Positions 1 through 12,610 are shown, numbered from the stretch's first letter. The stretch: 64,000 bases of DNA from Oncomelania hupensis (GCA_036898135.1 CM072515.1:54196736-54260735), one strand, 5' to 3'. Made by a program: numbers and translations. The notes: generated by a model not told the origin, from the sequence alone.

Positions 1-164
1 TGCTGCTCTCCTCCTCCCTCCCTCATCTTTTATATTTTACTAGTAAATATTATTTTTGATGGTTGTATTATGTCTTAGCTTAGTTTATTAGTGTATTGTT
101 TTTGTTTCAAGTCTTTTCGTATGTATTTGGATATAAACGTTAGGTATATGCGTAAAAATATGCG

Positions 165-218
165 TGAGAACTGCGCTTTGAACTGATATCATTAGGAAAA
201 AGCGCTTTATAAATACCC

Positions 219-299
<81 letters not shown>
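165..299 (+). repeat. SINE 3' end with (TTA)n tail
   Basis: The text aaaaagcgctttataaatac followed by about 80 bp of (TTA)n is the usual end of this SINE type. The region before it is too short to show a head. Confidence 0.4.
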
Positions 300-300
<1 letters not shown>

Positions 301-740
301 ATGGAACTAACTCAAGTGTTCCCATCGACGTTTTTCTATTTTTTGTCTACCTCTCTGCTATAGTCCAAACCAAACGATGTGATTCTTTCCGTGATAAATG
401 TTCGCATGTACAAAAGGCTATATGCCGTTTTAGCAAATATAACTGTGTTGAGTAGGGGACATTATATACAATTTTATGATTATGCCACATAAAATGAATA
501 CTAATTTAAACAAAACAACACCGAGTAGAAATAACAACAAACAATGGATCTGGAAAATGCATAGTGTACAAGCTTAGATCTAAATACCACCACAAACAGA
601 GGATTGATTCTTTATTTATTTTTATGCTTTAGCATATAATAAAGTGCAAACAATAATACAATATATATTTGTTGAAAGATACAACAACATGATTTCAAAA
701 TAATGAATTTCCATTTCAACTGTATCATTTAAAAAAAAGG
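300..740. other. AT-rich DNA, nothing recognised
   Basis: No exon, element end or conserved motif is visible. Confidence 0.5.
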
Positions 741-781
741 AAATGTTAGAGTATTTGATGAATTATAACAATTTGCATGAT

Positions 782-840
782 GAGGAGAGAGAGAGAGAGG
801 GAGGGAGGGAGAGAGAGAGGGAGGGAGAGAGAGAGAGAGA

Positions 841-922
<82 letters not shown>
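782..922 (+). repeat. (GA)n microsatellite
   Basis: About 140 bp of purine-only dinucleotide repeat with GGGA interruptions. Confidence 0.95.
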
Positions 923-923
<1 letters not shown>

Positions 924-1049
924 TTTTATAAGGCCAGCATCATGAATTAATTTCTTTATTCCGATCGCCGCTTTATTACCTCTGGTTCAAACTAGATTCA
1001 GGGTAACTATATTCCTGGTGGATTATTTTTCTTTCGTTGGGTTCTATTG

Positions 1050-1185
1050 CCTCTCCCCCCCCCCCCCCATCCTCACCCCTTCCTCTCCCTTCTTCTTCTG
1101 CCTCCTCCTTAATTTTCGTCCTCCTTCAACCTCCTCTTTCTTCTTCTTCTTCTTCTTCTTCTTCTTCTTCTTCTTCTTCTTCCGT
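1050..1185 (+). repeat. Poly-C and (CTT)n tract
   Basis: A C run at 1053-1068, then pyrimidine-only text and about 15 CTT units at 1138-1182. Confidence 0.9.
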
Positions 1186-1395
1186 CTTCCCTCGTCAGAT
1201 TTTAGACTACACGGCCGCTTTCAGGTAGGACTAATATAATAAATAGGAAGCCCGGTTCTTAAGTTAAGTTTTTAAAAAGTTAAATTGTTGGAACAAGAAC
1301 GTCTGCCCTTAACCCCAGAAGCTATCATGGAAGTTTTATTTATCACCGTAGGCCTATGCCGTAAAAACCATTACCCAAGGAGACAGCGAGAAGAG

Positions 1396-1447
<52 letters not shown>

Positions 1448-1450
1448 AGG
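1396..1450 (+). repeat. (GA)n microsatellite
   Basis: About 42 bp of GA followed by a G run. Confidence 0.9.
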
Positions 1451-1504
1451 AGTGGATGGCGGGGCTGGGAGGGGTTAGTTAGTTAGTTATTCGTTGCTTA
1501 CAGG

Positions 1505-1640
1505 TTCAAGCGGATTGCAATGAGCCCAATTAGGACCACAAAATCAGGACAACAATTTGGTTGAAAGAGGACTCACCACTGATCCGAATAAACGATCTGC
1601 TGAAACAACCTTAGTGGTAACACTGAAGGCACGTAAATGG
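1505..1640 (-). repeat. Old fragment of the 590-700 bp retroposon
   Basis: The plus-strand text gatctgctgaaacaacctt and the preceding aggaccacaaaatcaggac correspond to the 3' end of the family with about 20 percent changes and a short insertion. A smaller relic of the same 3' end lies at about 60160-60205 (gcagtccgctggacct). Confidence 0.5.
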
Positions 1641-1899
1641 AGGAGGGGGGGGGGGGGAGAGGGGAGGTACTGGGGGCGAACGGAATTAAATCACTCGATG
1701 ATTGGTATTTGTTCTTCTGGTTGGGCTCATTACATAATTGTTAGTCGAATCTTCAACATCTTTACATCACAGCAAAACAAATAAGTGTAAAGGGCTATCG
1801 CCAAAAACATCACGTACACCTCCGGTGTAATGAATTGCCCATCGACGCACGTGCGACCGAAAACAAATACCAAAGTAATGAGTCTCTTTACATGTCAAA

Positions 1900-2265
1900 T
1901 CCGAGACACCGTTGTATCCCAGCTCTATGTTCCTTTAGCTCTATGTTCCTGTTCCCCACGGCTGTTTTTTCTCACAGGTTTGTGGTCCCAAGGATGTTTA
2001 ATCCAATTTCCCGCGCTATGTTCCCGCAGCTCTATGTGCCCGAAGATGTAAGCCTATGTTCTCACAGTTTTGTGTTCCCCGGCCCTGTGTTTCTCTTCCC
2101 AAGGCTCAACGTTCTTGAATTTTTTTTGCCACAGCTCTGTATTCCCAACTTTGTGTTCTCACTGCTCCATGATCCCTTATTGTCGCCACAGCCCTATGTT
2201 ACACAGCTCAGTTCACGTGGTTTTGTGTTCCTACAGCTTTATGCTCCTGTTTCCTACGACTGAAA
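1900..2265 (+). repeat. Degenerate tandem array of a CTATGTTCCC-type unit
   Basis: Units of about 14-20 bases built on cagctctatgttcc recur some twenty times with substitutions (gctctatgttcctgttccc, agttttgtgttcccc, agccctatgttacac). The same kind of array is at 62820-63005. Open frames across it are artefacts of the period. Confidence 0.6.
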
Positions 2266-2584
2266 TACTGAAATAACTCTAATAACATTGCACAAGCTAT
2301 GGCATGTGCTATAGTAACGAATGTCAGGCCCGTTGGATTAAGATTGTTTCAGGGCACAAGCCAGCTAGCTGTCTGTGATATCCTTGGTGACGCAAGCAGT
2401 AATAAAAGAACCGTAATAATAAAGCAAGAACGGGGCGAAAAAAATCAATATATAAAGTTATCGTGACTGCCATTATTGGCTTTTGCAGGGACAATGTGAT
2501 CGATCGAGCGATATCACGCTGTTTGTGTACAATATTATGCATTTTGTGTGATTCACATGCGTTTACAGCAATACTAACAAATAT

Positions 2585-3800
2585 TAAAACGATAATATAA
2601 AGAAATAATTTAAATTTAAAACTACATTTTTATTTTTCGTGCAGGTAAAAAGAAAATGAAATCACCGTTTTTCACTTAATTATTGTTTTTCGTTTATTTT
2701 TTTACATTCCTATCCCATCCTGTCCTATCCTATCCTAACCCGTAACTCGGAGGTCGTAGGGGCACCACAGATGATCGTTTAACCAGCGTTCTCCATCTTT
2801 CCCTGTCATCAGCAACCCTGATGGTTTCGCTCAGTGTCAAACCAGTCCATTCTCGAATGTTGTCCTCCCACCTCTTCTTCGGTCTCCCTCTTCTTCTGCC
2901 TCCTTGCACTGTGCCTTGCAGGATGGTCTCTGCAAGACCTGATGATCTGGTGACGTGGCCATACCATCAGAGTTTTCGCTTCTTCATGTCATCGTGTTGT
3001 CCAATAGCTTGTGTGATGGTCTGTCGGACTTCGTCGTTGGTGATGTGCTGGGTATAGCAAATGCCCAGAAGTCTTCTGTAGCACCTCATCTACATGCTTT
3101 GTATTCTTCTTTGTAGATCTGCTATGAGGGTCCATGTTTCGCAAGCGTGTAGGAAGATGGAGACGACAAGTGGGCGCAGCAGCCTTACCATGGAATGTAG
3201 GTTGATGGTCCTGTCTTTCCAAATTGGCTTCAACCTCGCCAGGGCAGCAGTTGTTTGTGCGATCCTGTAGAGGACTCCCTGTTGGGACCCATTGTCTGAT
3301 ACAATGGCTCCTGAATATTTGAAGCTATGCACTGTGTTGAGGTATTGGCCTTGGACTTTGATGGCCGTGTTGATGCCACTGGTGTTGTTGGTCATTATTT
3401 TGGTCTTCTCTGCACTTTTTTCCATTCCATAGGCTCTAGAGGTGGTGTCAAGCCTCTGTACCAGCTGTTCAAGTTCTTGTTCCTCTCCAGCCAATGCACC
3501 AATGTCATCCGCAAAACGAAGGTTGGAGATTGCTCTACCCCCTATGCTGACTGTGCCTTCGTGATCTGCAAGGGCATATGACATGATATGCTCTAGGAAA
3601 ATGTTGAAGAGTGTTGGAGAGAGTAGGCATCCCTGACGCACACGATTGTTGTTCTGAACCAGTCTTTTTTAACATTAATTTATTAAAACAAATAATAAAA
3701 AAAACACTCATTTAAATTTAAAACTATATGTTTAATTTTCGTACAGATGGAGAAAAAATGAAATTAAAATGTAATTAATATTTTTTCGTGTAAAATTTCA
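2585..3800. repeat. Diverged direct repeat flanking the RTE fragment
   Basis: About 110 bp at 2595-2700 and 3690-3800 resemble each other: both contain catttaaatttaaaact-like sequence, then tttttcgt(g/a)cag, then a run ending in tttttcg. They sit on either side of the LINE fragment at 2708-3661. They are too long and diverged for a normal target duplication. Confidence 0.45.
2708..3661 (-). mobile_element. RTE-type LINE, 5'-truncated, 3' half of RT
   Basis: The minus strand matches the C-terminal half of the RTE copies at 38-43.9 kb: RQGCLLSPTLFNIFLEHI, the catalytic FADD, and the LRPLVVSIFLHACETWT region, down to the GGATA-type 3' tail (cctatcccatcctgtcctat on the plus strand). Frames are broken near 3080, where the coding frame switches. 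It is clearly older than the copies inside the 32-45 kb LINE. Confidence 0.85.
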
Positions 3801-6040
3801 ATTTCGGTGCCCTACAACCACCCCATTTTCCCAGCTTCATCCCCCCCTACCCCACCCCCTACCCCACCCCCTTTCCAATTCGATGTTTGTAAAGGATTTG
3901 TTCCTCAAAAAATTAACCACACTGAAGTTTGATCCATCCCACCTCTTGTCTTTACGAGTACCGCCAAAGACATTGACCACAAACAAATTGCCCAAATATG
4001 GATAATTACAGTAAATAAGGACAGGTTACATCTTTCTTATTTTTTAAGTAGTAATGTTAATAAAAGCTGGAACGCTCAACTTCAGAAAACAACACGAACA
4101 ACAATTGTTTCCTATTCCGTTTCTGAGGGCAAGGGATAGTAAAAGCAACAGCAGTAGCAACAGCTGCAGTAGAAGTATTAGTGGCATTAGCAATGCGTAC
4201 AATCGTGTTCACGTTAAGTATGTAGTCAAGAACCAGAGCCATCACAAATTCATATATCATGAGTATTGCACAGAATGAACATTTAGCAAAATATGATGAT
4301 AATACATGACAATTATCCTCCTTAAAAACAAACAACGTACATGTCACCTTAATTCTCTTATAAATCTAGCCATGACAAATTACTCACAGGAGTGTAGTGT
4401 ACAATTATAGCGAGTTAGTAAAATACGAAGACAATAATTATTACATTAGGAAACAAATTACAGTTGTACAGTGCAAAACGTATTGCACAATAAAACACAT
4501 TTTACATCAAGTCGAAAATCGACTTCATTTTTTGTCTGTCCTTTTTTTTCTGATGTGTTCACATCCCAGGAATTCCGGATTTTTGACCCCAAGTTTCCAC
4601 GATCCCAAGAACGTGTAAATCGAAAGAAATTGGGATTTGATCCAAAGGTCCAGAGAGCGTGTACATCTTAACAAACTGTGATCCCCCTCCCCACCACTCC
4701 CACTCTTCATACCCCTCACCCCCACCCTTCATACCCCACACCCCCACCCTCAACATTCCAACAGTGTGTACATTTTAAGGGGAAAAAATTGCGATTTTGG
4801 ATTCCAAGATCCCAAGGGTTTGAGATTGTTTTTTTAAGTTGTATTCGTCAATACAGTCTTTATTAAATCTTCTGTGTACTTTTTTGAAAACGATTTTGCA
4901 TAAGCTAACAGATGTTTGTATATAACATCTAAGTATACTGTAGTGTAAATCTAAAAACATAATCACGCTATGCATATGTGTAGTGCAGTCTAAATCTGAG
5001 TACAACAGTGTGATACTGTAGACTTAGACAAGAGATAACTAATGTTCTTTTTTGCAACCAACATGTCATATCATACTGAACCACGACAAGTATTCATTGT
5101 CCACATGAGCTCAAACCACAGAGGTTCGTTACTGTAAATGAAATTCCCCGTGCACAATATCTATAAATTATACGGCAGATGATATAGGTTTGTAGTAATA
5201 CATCTAGACTGTCTAACGATGTCAATAGTGAACAAGAAGAATTACCAATTTTGTACTCTGTGATTAACTAATTAACTAACTGCCTACTAAATACTAACTT
5301 CTAGAGTGATGTTTTTAAAGGGGCTAACGTCCACGCATTCAGCGACATAGTTCCTTTTCACATTAGCCATGAGTGTTGCCCTACTTGAAAAACAAGATTG
5401 AAGGCAAAATTAATCCCCTTTCACAAAGGACGTGTTGATATAAATCGATTTGCCTATTTGTCTTTTAATAGCGTGAAGTGCTAAATATAGCCGCGTCACG
5501 AGCTTACGTCCGATTCTACAACACAGCATCTAGCTGGTACAAATGTGCCTGCAGGGAGAGTTTGTAAACAAGCTTTTTGTGCATACAAAGGATCCATTAG
5601 AACCCTAAATTCAATCATCTTGTTTATCTGAGCAACGAGGACCCTCAAAATAACTTTTTAATGTAACAAATTCCCAGGTAAGCTCAGTGTCACGAAAAAT
5701 AAACGAAACCTTGAAAGTTAATCCCTTTAAGCAGATACAAGGTGCGTTGAAAGTTATGGGCACAGAGACAAAACAGGTGTCTTCGCTGAATGTGTTTTCA
5801 AATGTAAAGCTTACTTGTTGGCAAAAAATGTCATGTGCGAAGACTTTTGTCTACGACAGTGAATTAAAAATAACACTCGACATTAATTTGTTTACGACAG
5901 CAGTGCCCTTGTCCATGTCGATAAGTCGTTTTGATAGTAAGTTGCTTATGACCAATATCCACGCGTCCTTAAGAGTAAAACAGAACAAAAAATCGAAAAT
6001 AACATTTGCCGATGCGTCTTTCTGTCACCGCAAATTGTCA
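3800..6040. other. Intergenic DNA, nothing firm
   Basis: It contains a C-rich run (3838-3875), a related pair of short segments with gatcccaag (4600, 4808) and a 140-codon open frame at 5687-6109 that has no family resemblance, no splice context and AT-rich codons. I treat it as chance. Confidence 0.5.
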
Positions 6041-6690
6041 GTTGAAAAGATGTTTGGATATTTGTTTCGCATGAAGATGCTTTACCTTCGCAGATCTTTC
6101 TTATTTTGACCTTTATCCCCAGGAAGACAGCATACAATAAGAATTATGTCCAGGATACTGTCGTTTACCTTCTGTCCCACTTTCATTGGCGAGACAATCA
6201 CAACCTACAGTTTTTAGCTCGTTGATTCTCGTCAGAGGTCAATTTTCTTTACAATCTTGTGAAAAACTACCCCAACTGCAACCTGGATTTTAGAAATAGT
6301 TTAGGCTGTGAATTTATTTCTTCTCATTTCAGTTGCCTGCCAGCCAATTTGTGGATATTTGTTTCGCATGAAGATACTTTAAATCCTGACTTCACTTAAA
6401 CATCTTTATATGCTATTGGAAATCAGACACTTGAGTTTCATCAAGCCCAGCTGATGCACTGGCGAACTGAGAACACATTGAAATGGCCATCTGTACCTGT
6501 GGCATAGTTAATTCTACAAAATTAAACCTCTGGCAGCAGAATAGGGCGAGATTGATCTTTCCACTTTATATTCCCAGGAGGACAGCATCCTGGGCGTGAT
6601 CCCTATTGGATGCTGTCCTCCGGGGATGCTGTGGTTTACCTCCACTCCCACTGTCATGGGCGAGACAATCACAACCTAAAGGTTTGTTGT
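6040..6690. repeat. Tandem duplicated block downstream of the globin gene
   Basis: Two copies share gatatttgtttcgcatgaag (6057 and 6356 on), gacagcat..., and gcgagacaatcacaacctaa (6189 and 6660 on). The copies differ by many substitutions and internal rearrangement. Confidence 0.5.
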
Positions 6691-6897
6691 TGTGTTTTTT
6701 TCTCTCCCTTGTCATGGCTGGACATCAACATCTACCCCAATGTTCATATAGCAAGTGCCGGTAAACCTGGTAGTGAATGCACTGAATCGTATATTTCCAT
6801 CGACACTATCACTGCCCACCACAACAAAATGTCTCACGCCTACGAAAATGGTTGACATAGGGCTGTTCATGTACAACTCAAATGAAATGCTCGCATC

Positions 6898-7587
6898 CTA
6901 ATGAACCACGATGCTGTCAAAGTCATCATTGTTGGTGGAGTGTCGGCTTTGAGGGTTCACCCATCCACCGAGGCGAGGACTGTTTTCGGGAGCCACGGCA
7001 GCAGTTCTTCTGGACCCGGCATGCTTGGGCGTCGACGTTGTCAAACCGTCGTCGTCTTCGTCGTTGAAAACTCCTTCGCGTTGTTTTGCGCTGACGTTGC
7101 CATTTTGAGCATTGACGTCACCGTTTTTAGCGGCAGCGGCGTCAACGCCGTGAAGAACCTCCACTTGGTCGTAAGTCACCATGTTGTTGCTACCAGTGTT
7201 TGGGCTTGGCGGCGTTTCAGAGCTTTGGCCATATTGCATGTAGACTGCAGAGGAGGGGTCACTGTTGTTGACTGGACACACTTTGGACTGGTCACTGAGG
7301 GGCACCGGGCACACTTTTGGATGACCCTCGCTGGATACATCGTGGGGCGCTGGGCATTTTTTGGGCTGGTCATTCGCGTCATCACCTCCAGCCGGACATA
7401 TCTTGGGCTGAGTTTGACCGTTTGCTGCATAACCTGCGTACAGCCCATCGCTAGACATGGGAATTTCGGTGTAGTCTTCATTGATAACAGCCATTCTCTC
7501 AGCCTTGGCCTCCTGGTATCCATTCTGCAGCTTGAGGATGATGAACTTCACTACAGCCTCCCATGCGCGGTACAGCTCTCCTTTAAA
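6898..7587 (-). CDS. Globin exon 4: H helix and C-terminal tail with four Cys-Pro repeats
   Basis: The acceptor gtgtgcag| ends at 7588. FKGELYRAWEAVVKFIILK completes the G/H helices. The tail of about 200 residues has four tandem-like units around KICPA, KKCPA, KVCPV and KVCPV (Cys 270, 284, 299, 310; spacings 14, 15, 11). Each has Lys one or two residues before the Cys and Pro right after it. Such Cys-Pro pairs resemble heme regulatory motifs, a functional idea that is inference here. The rest is rich in Asn, Asp, Ser and Pro and looks disordered, with an acidic NDEDDDG patch and a DSIVVH end. An open frame on the opposite strand (6901-7608) is a by-product of codon bias. Confidence 0.8.
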   Translation of the reverse strand, partial: FKGELYRAWEAVVKFIILKLQNGYQEAKAERMAVINEDYTEIPMSSDGLYAGYAANGQTQPKICPAGGDDANDQPKKCPAPHDVSSEGHPKVCPVPLSDQSKVCPVNNSDPSSAVYMQYGQSSETPPSPNTGSNNMVTYDQVEVLHGVDAAAAKNGDVNAQNGNVSAKQREGVFNDEDDDGLTTSTPKHAGSRRTAAVAPENSPRLGGWVNPQSRHSTNNDDFDSIVVH

Positions 7588-7642
7588 CTGCACACAAACG
7601 TGAAATAATTATTAGCTATGAAGCGCATGTACACAAACATGT

Positions 7643-7697
<55 letters not shown>

Positions 7698-7698
7698 C

Positions 7699-7763
<65 letters not shown>

Positions 7764-10479
7764 CGATGACGATGAAGATGAAGATCATGATAACCATCAC
7801 GGCGATAATAATGATTGTGACGTCGTCGTAAAACTCCGTATCCACTTCAGCAGACATGCTCAAAGCGCACGCAGGGGAAAAAATAATCCTCAAAGATTCT
7901 GACTGCATGAAAATGAAAACTCAAGTAATTTCCGGGCATGCGCAGTCGTGTCTTTTTTCAGTTTTTGTACACTAAGCTAATCTATAATTGTATATGATGA
8001 AGCTGATACAATGCTGGGTTTAAACGAAATATAGTAGAAATTCTTTTCTTTTTTTATGTAAATGAAAACGCAGATTTTTTATTTATTTATTAAATCAAGC
8101 TAAACAAATGATGTTACCAAAGGAAATCACAACATGTACGTTCATAAATAACGTGGACTACACTTGCATTCATAGAGAAGTATAACTACAACATTCAGAC
8201 CTCCAGTTTTGATTGATTGATTGATTGTTGCTTTAAGTCCAGCGGACTCTTCCGAGCCAAATCAGGACCGGACAACCCCCTATCCGCATAAAAGATCTGC
8301 CGAAACAACCCTAGTGGGAAACTTGAATGCCCTCCACCGGCCAGTCACTTTACAATAAAGACATCCCACGCAGGGGACGGCTGAGGCTTTACCCCAACTA
8401 CTCGAACCCCCGGTTACAAAAACAAAATAGAATACAAACATCATTATAAATCATCAACAAAACACATATATATAAAATGCCTATAGTGCTAAATAATAAC
8501 ATCATAGGAAGCCCTAGTGACCACCCGGCAGAAAGCGTCCAACACTCCCAAGCTGATCCAACAGACCTCATACACAAACAAGGAGTCTTGTCCAGGAAGA
8601 GTTTTCAAGAAAAAAGGTAGGTCATTGATCTAGCGAAGAAGAAGATAGTATAGCAGAGTGATAGGACAGATCAGGAATGGGAAAGAGCAAATGAGGAAGA
8701 CAGCGACAGTGGGAATTTAAAGCACTAAATTTCCAGAAAGTGGGGATACTATTTATACTGAAACCCCGGCACTCCAACGGGGGTACTGTTGCCGCAGTGA
8801 ATCAGTCATGCCTACAAAGGCAAGACAGGTTTTCAACTGGGGCTTTCACTTTTCCCTAAATAGGTTAGACCAATCTACTGTGGCAAGATTGCTCATGACC
8901 CCAAGGGGTTGACCTCCAGTTATTAACTTATGAATATAGTTAGGCGGACTATGGGCATACTGTAATAGATATAATATGATAATACAGTACTAGTGGTATG
9001 TTTTGGTACCAAGTTTAGGTCATAATCATCAGCGCTGTGGTCCCTATAATATTATCATGTCAACATTGCTTTGCGGGAGAAAAAATGTCGTCGTCATCAT
9101 AATCATTAGCATCAGCAGCAGCATCTTTATTATCATCAACGCTACCTCCAACCAGTAAGCTTACAATTACCATCATCGTCATGACATGTACTTCTTTCTT
9201 GTTCGACTTCTGGCTTTTTAATTTTCATCATCGTTATCATCATCATCATCACCATCGTTATCGTCGTCGTTGTCGTCGTCGTCATCCGCCTCTTTCTCAT
9301 ACCACCACCAACATCATCATCATCAACGTCGTCGTCGTCACCATCCAACTCACCTCTTTCTTGCCGAACTCTTGCCCCATACAGTGCAGGAGGGCGATCT
9401 TGAAGATGCCGAAGTTGCCTCGCTGGAACCCCCTGACCTCCAGATGCTGAGCGCCGACCCTAGTGAACAGGGCGTTAGCTTTGTTGTCGCCGTTCTGGAT
9501 GGACTCGATGGCGCACGACACCATCGCCATGAAACGCGCAGAGTGCATGCGAAACTCCTCGTTCGTCTCCAGCTTATCTTCTGGCTGTAAATAAGATTGT
9601 ATTACCTCGAATCACGAAAGAAATGACAAAATGAACGAATCAATCAATGAATGGCAACTTCTTCAGCGCATACCATCTTCCACACTCAAAGGCGTGCTCA
9701 AATGACCACGTGACAAGGTAAAACAGCTAGGAATGCATTTAACATTCTAACAGTAGCGTTGTGTGGTTGTCTCGGCCGCTCGTATCTGGATGTGAGAGCA
9801 GTCTCTCTATTATACTAATATAATTATAGAGACCGATGCTATTACTTAACGCTTCGCATCTGTCACATTCACATACGCTTTTTTACATACACAACGAACA
9901 CGCATTCATCATTCAAACATGTGGTGTATTGGGAAAAAAAAGTTATTAGAAGACGGAAAAGAATTAAAATTTATTATTTTGAAACGTTACATTGACTGCC
10001 TCCAGTACCATTATTGAAGGTAGGGAGGAAGGAAACCGAAGCACCTGGAGACAACCCTCGGTTACTTGAACAGTCTCATGCCCAAGTCACACCACCCGCG
10101 ACACAGGCGCATGATATAGGAAACCAGTGTCTAAGCAACTGCGATTACCAGGGCTACCTCGAACATTATCTGACTTTTCTCTCACCTCATCCTTGAAGCC
10201 GAAGAATTCCTTCAGGTCAGGCCTCATGTGGAAGATGGTTTTGAACACACGCATACCCATTTCCTGGAGCTTGGGCCTCAGACGGTGCAGACTGCTGGCC
10301 ACCAAGTCCTTCTGCTCCTCTGTCAGGAAATATGGCTCTTCCGACCAACTTTCCGTCTGTAAAGGACAAGATTAATGAAATGTAAGATCGCATAGAGGGA
10401 ACGATAAAATATTGAACCGTATAACAGGATAAAGGTTTTAGGCGCGAAAGCCTATTCTTCCAACCTGTTGTAATAAACA

Positions 10480-10562
<83 letters not shown>

Positions 10563-10822
10563 ACAATTGCCTATTTAACATTAACAAGTAACAATAGGCA
10601 AAAAAAATCAAATACAATCAAAATAAATACAATGACGCAGCATCAATTCCAATCTTCTATCTAGACGTAAGCTTACTCTTATAGGAATCATGTAAAATAT
10701 TTTAAAAGGTTTCTTTTAAATGATGAGATAGTAGTTCCGTATGGTTTACACTCCAAAGGAAGGGAGTTCCATACAGATGGACCATAAAAGAAATACCTTG
10801 TTTATGTTGATCGCTTGTGGAG

Positions 10823-10900
<78 letters not shown>

Positions 10901-10919
10901 GAGAGAGAAAGAAAGAGAA

Positions 10920-10991
<72 letters not shown>

Positions 10992-11848
10992 AGGAAATCA
11001 AAGAGATTCAGATTCAGATTCAAATATTTTATTACGAGAAGAAAATGGTTTTAGCATTAATTTGCTAATCTTACAACCAGTCCTTCTTTCAGTCGCTCAC
11101 ACATTTAGTTTAATCATTCATCCGCATTCATGCATAGACGAACATAGAAATAACATTACTTTTTTTTTAAATCTCTCTTTAATAACTAATTGTGTAACAA
11201 GGAAACTAACAATAATTAATAGGAAACCTTTAACTGGAACCATTTAATTTAATAAAGAGAGAGATGTTTGAGGGATTTAAGGGGGTAGAATAGGGCGTGG
11301 GGACAGGTGATGAAAGATGAAAATCAATTGAGGCTGTATGTTTTTCGAAATTATTAAGAAGTAATTGTAAATCTTGTCCTTGAAGGTGTTTAATGATGTG
11401 CATTATAGCTGGTTTGAAGAGCTCATTGTAGGAGACAAGTCATCTGAATGAAAAGCATTTTCTTGTCGAGAGACATTGGAATATTTCATGTTTCTAGCTA
11501 AGGGTACGTTCATGCTAAACCCGGCAATTTGACGTCGGCTGCCGCCGGCAACTGGTTGGAATCTGTGGTAATGCCCTTTTCTTCTTTCCCACCATGAAAG
11601 CCGGCGATGCACGTTCAAGCTGCCAGCCGGTTGCCGTCGGCTGCCGTCAGCCAGCAAAATGCTTTGTCGCTTGTCACAAAAAAAACGGCTGGCTGGTCGA
11701 AGGGAAAGAATTGTTCACCATACCGACAGAGTGAATGCACTTGATTCGCGGCAAAATGTGTGCGTGTGTGTGTGTGTATGTTCATGCATGTGTTGGATTG
11801 ACATATAACCCTTCTCTCTCTCTCTTTCTTTCACACCCCTTCCTCCCT

Positions 11849-11912
<64 letters not shown>

Positions 11913-12534
11913 TTGCAATGTTCCCAGATCTAACCAGTTTTAGATCTTGTCTGAGTCTAAACAGTTTTAGATCTAGTCAGTCTAAGCAGTTTTAGATGAT
12001 TATGTCTTTCTCGCATTCATGTAACAGCTAAATACTTTACCTCAGTGTTACAATCAAGCGCTCCGCTGGCGAAATAGGCATTTGAAAAATTGTAGACTGT
12101 TTTGTCAAATCTTCACGGCATTGGCTAAGCAGATCTTGAAAAGTCTCTGTTCGCATCCTTATGTATTTTACACATTTCTGGGTATCGTTCATCACTTGCG
12201 GAATCAAATGACGATATTATCCATGCACTCTACGATTGCGGTGATTTGGGTGCACATTATATTTGCGAGAATTCCGTTTTAATAATCGATACATCACAGG
12301 AGTATGCGCCTCTTCCGCCTGGAAAGCGCGATCTTTGTATACAAAGTAGTGTGGCAGCAATTAGCGGGACAGCAACTTCGGGCTCTACCGTGAACACTGG
12401 TGACGGCAATTTGCACACGGCAACTGGCTGACGGCAACTTGCCGGGCTTAGCATGAACGTAGCCTAAGGCGAGTGCTCCTTTGAAACTTGGATGAAACGT
12501 CTTGATAAAGTGCTTGACGAGGGTGGCTGAGAGC

Positions 12535-12610
<76 letters not shown>

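Noticed and set aside
743..931. Open frames of Arg-Glu or Leu-Ser repeats over (GA)n/(CT)n tracts, here and at about ten other places
   Set aside because: They follow from the dinucleotide repeat having no stop in some frames; no flanking coding context.
5687..6109. 140-codon plus-strand frame
   Set aside because: No recognisable family, AT-driven codons, overlaps a duplicated non-coding block.
6901..7608. 235-codon plus-strand frame opposite globin exon 4
   Set aside because: Antisense shadow of a GC-rich exon; no motif, no splice or start context of its own.
7618..7902. Poly-Asp, poly-Met and poly-Ile frames over (GAT)n
   Set aside because: Microsatellite artefact inside globin intron 3.
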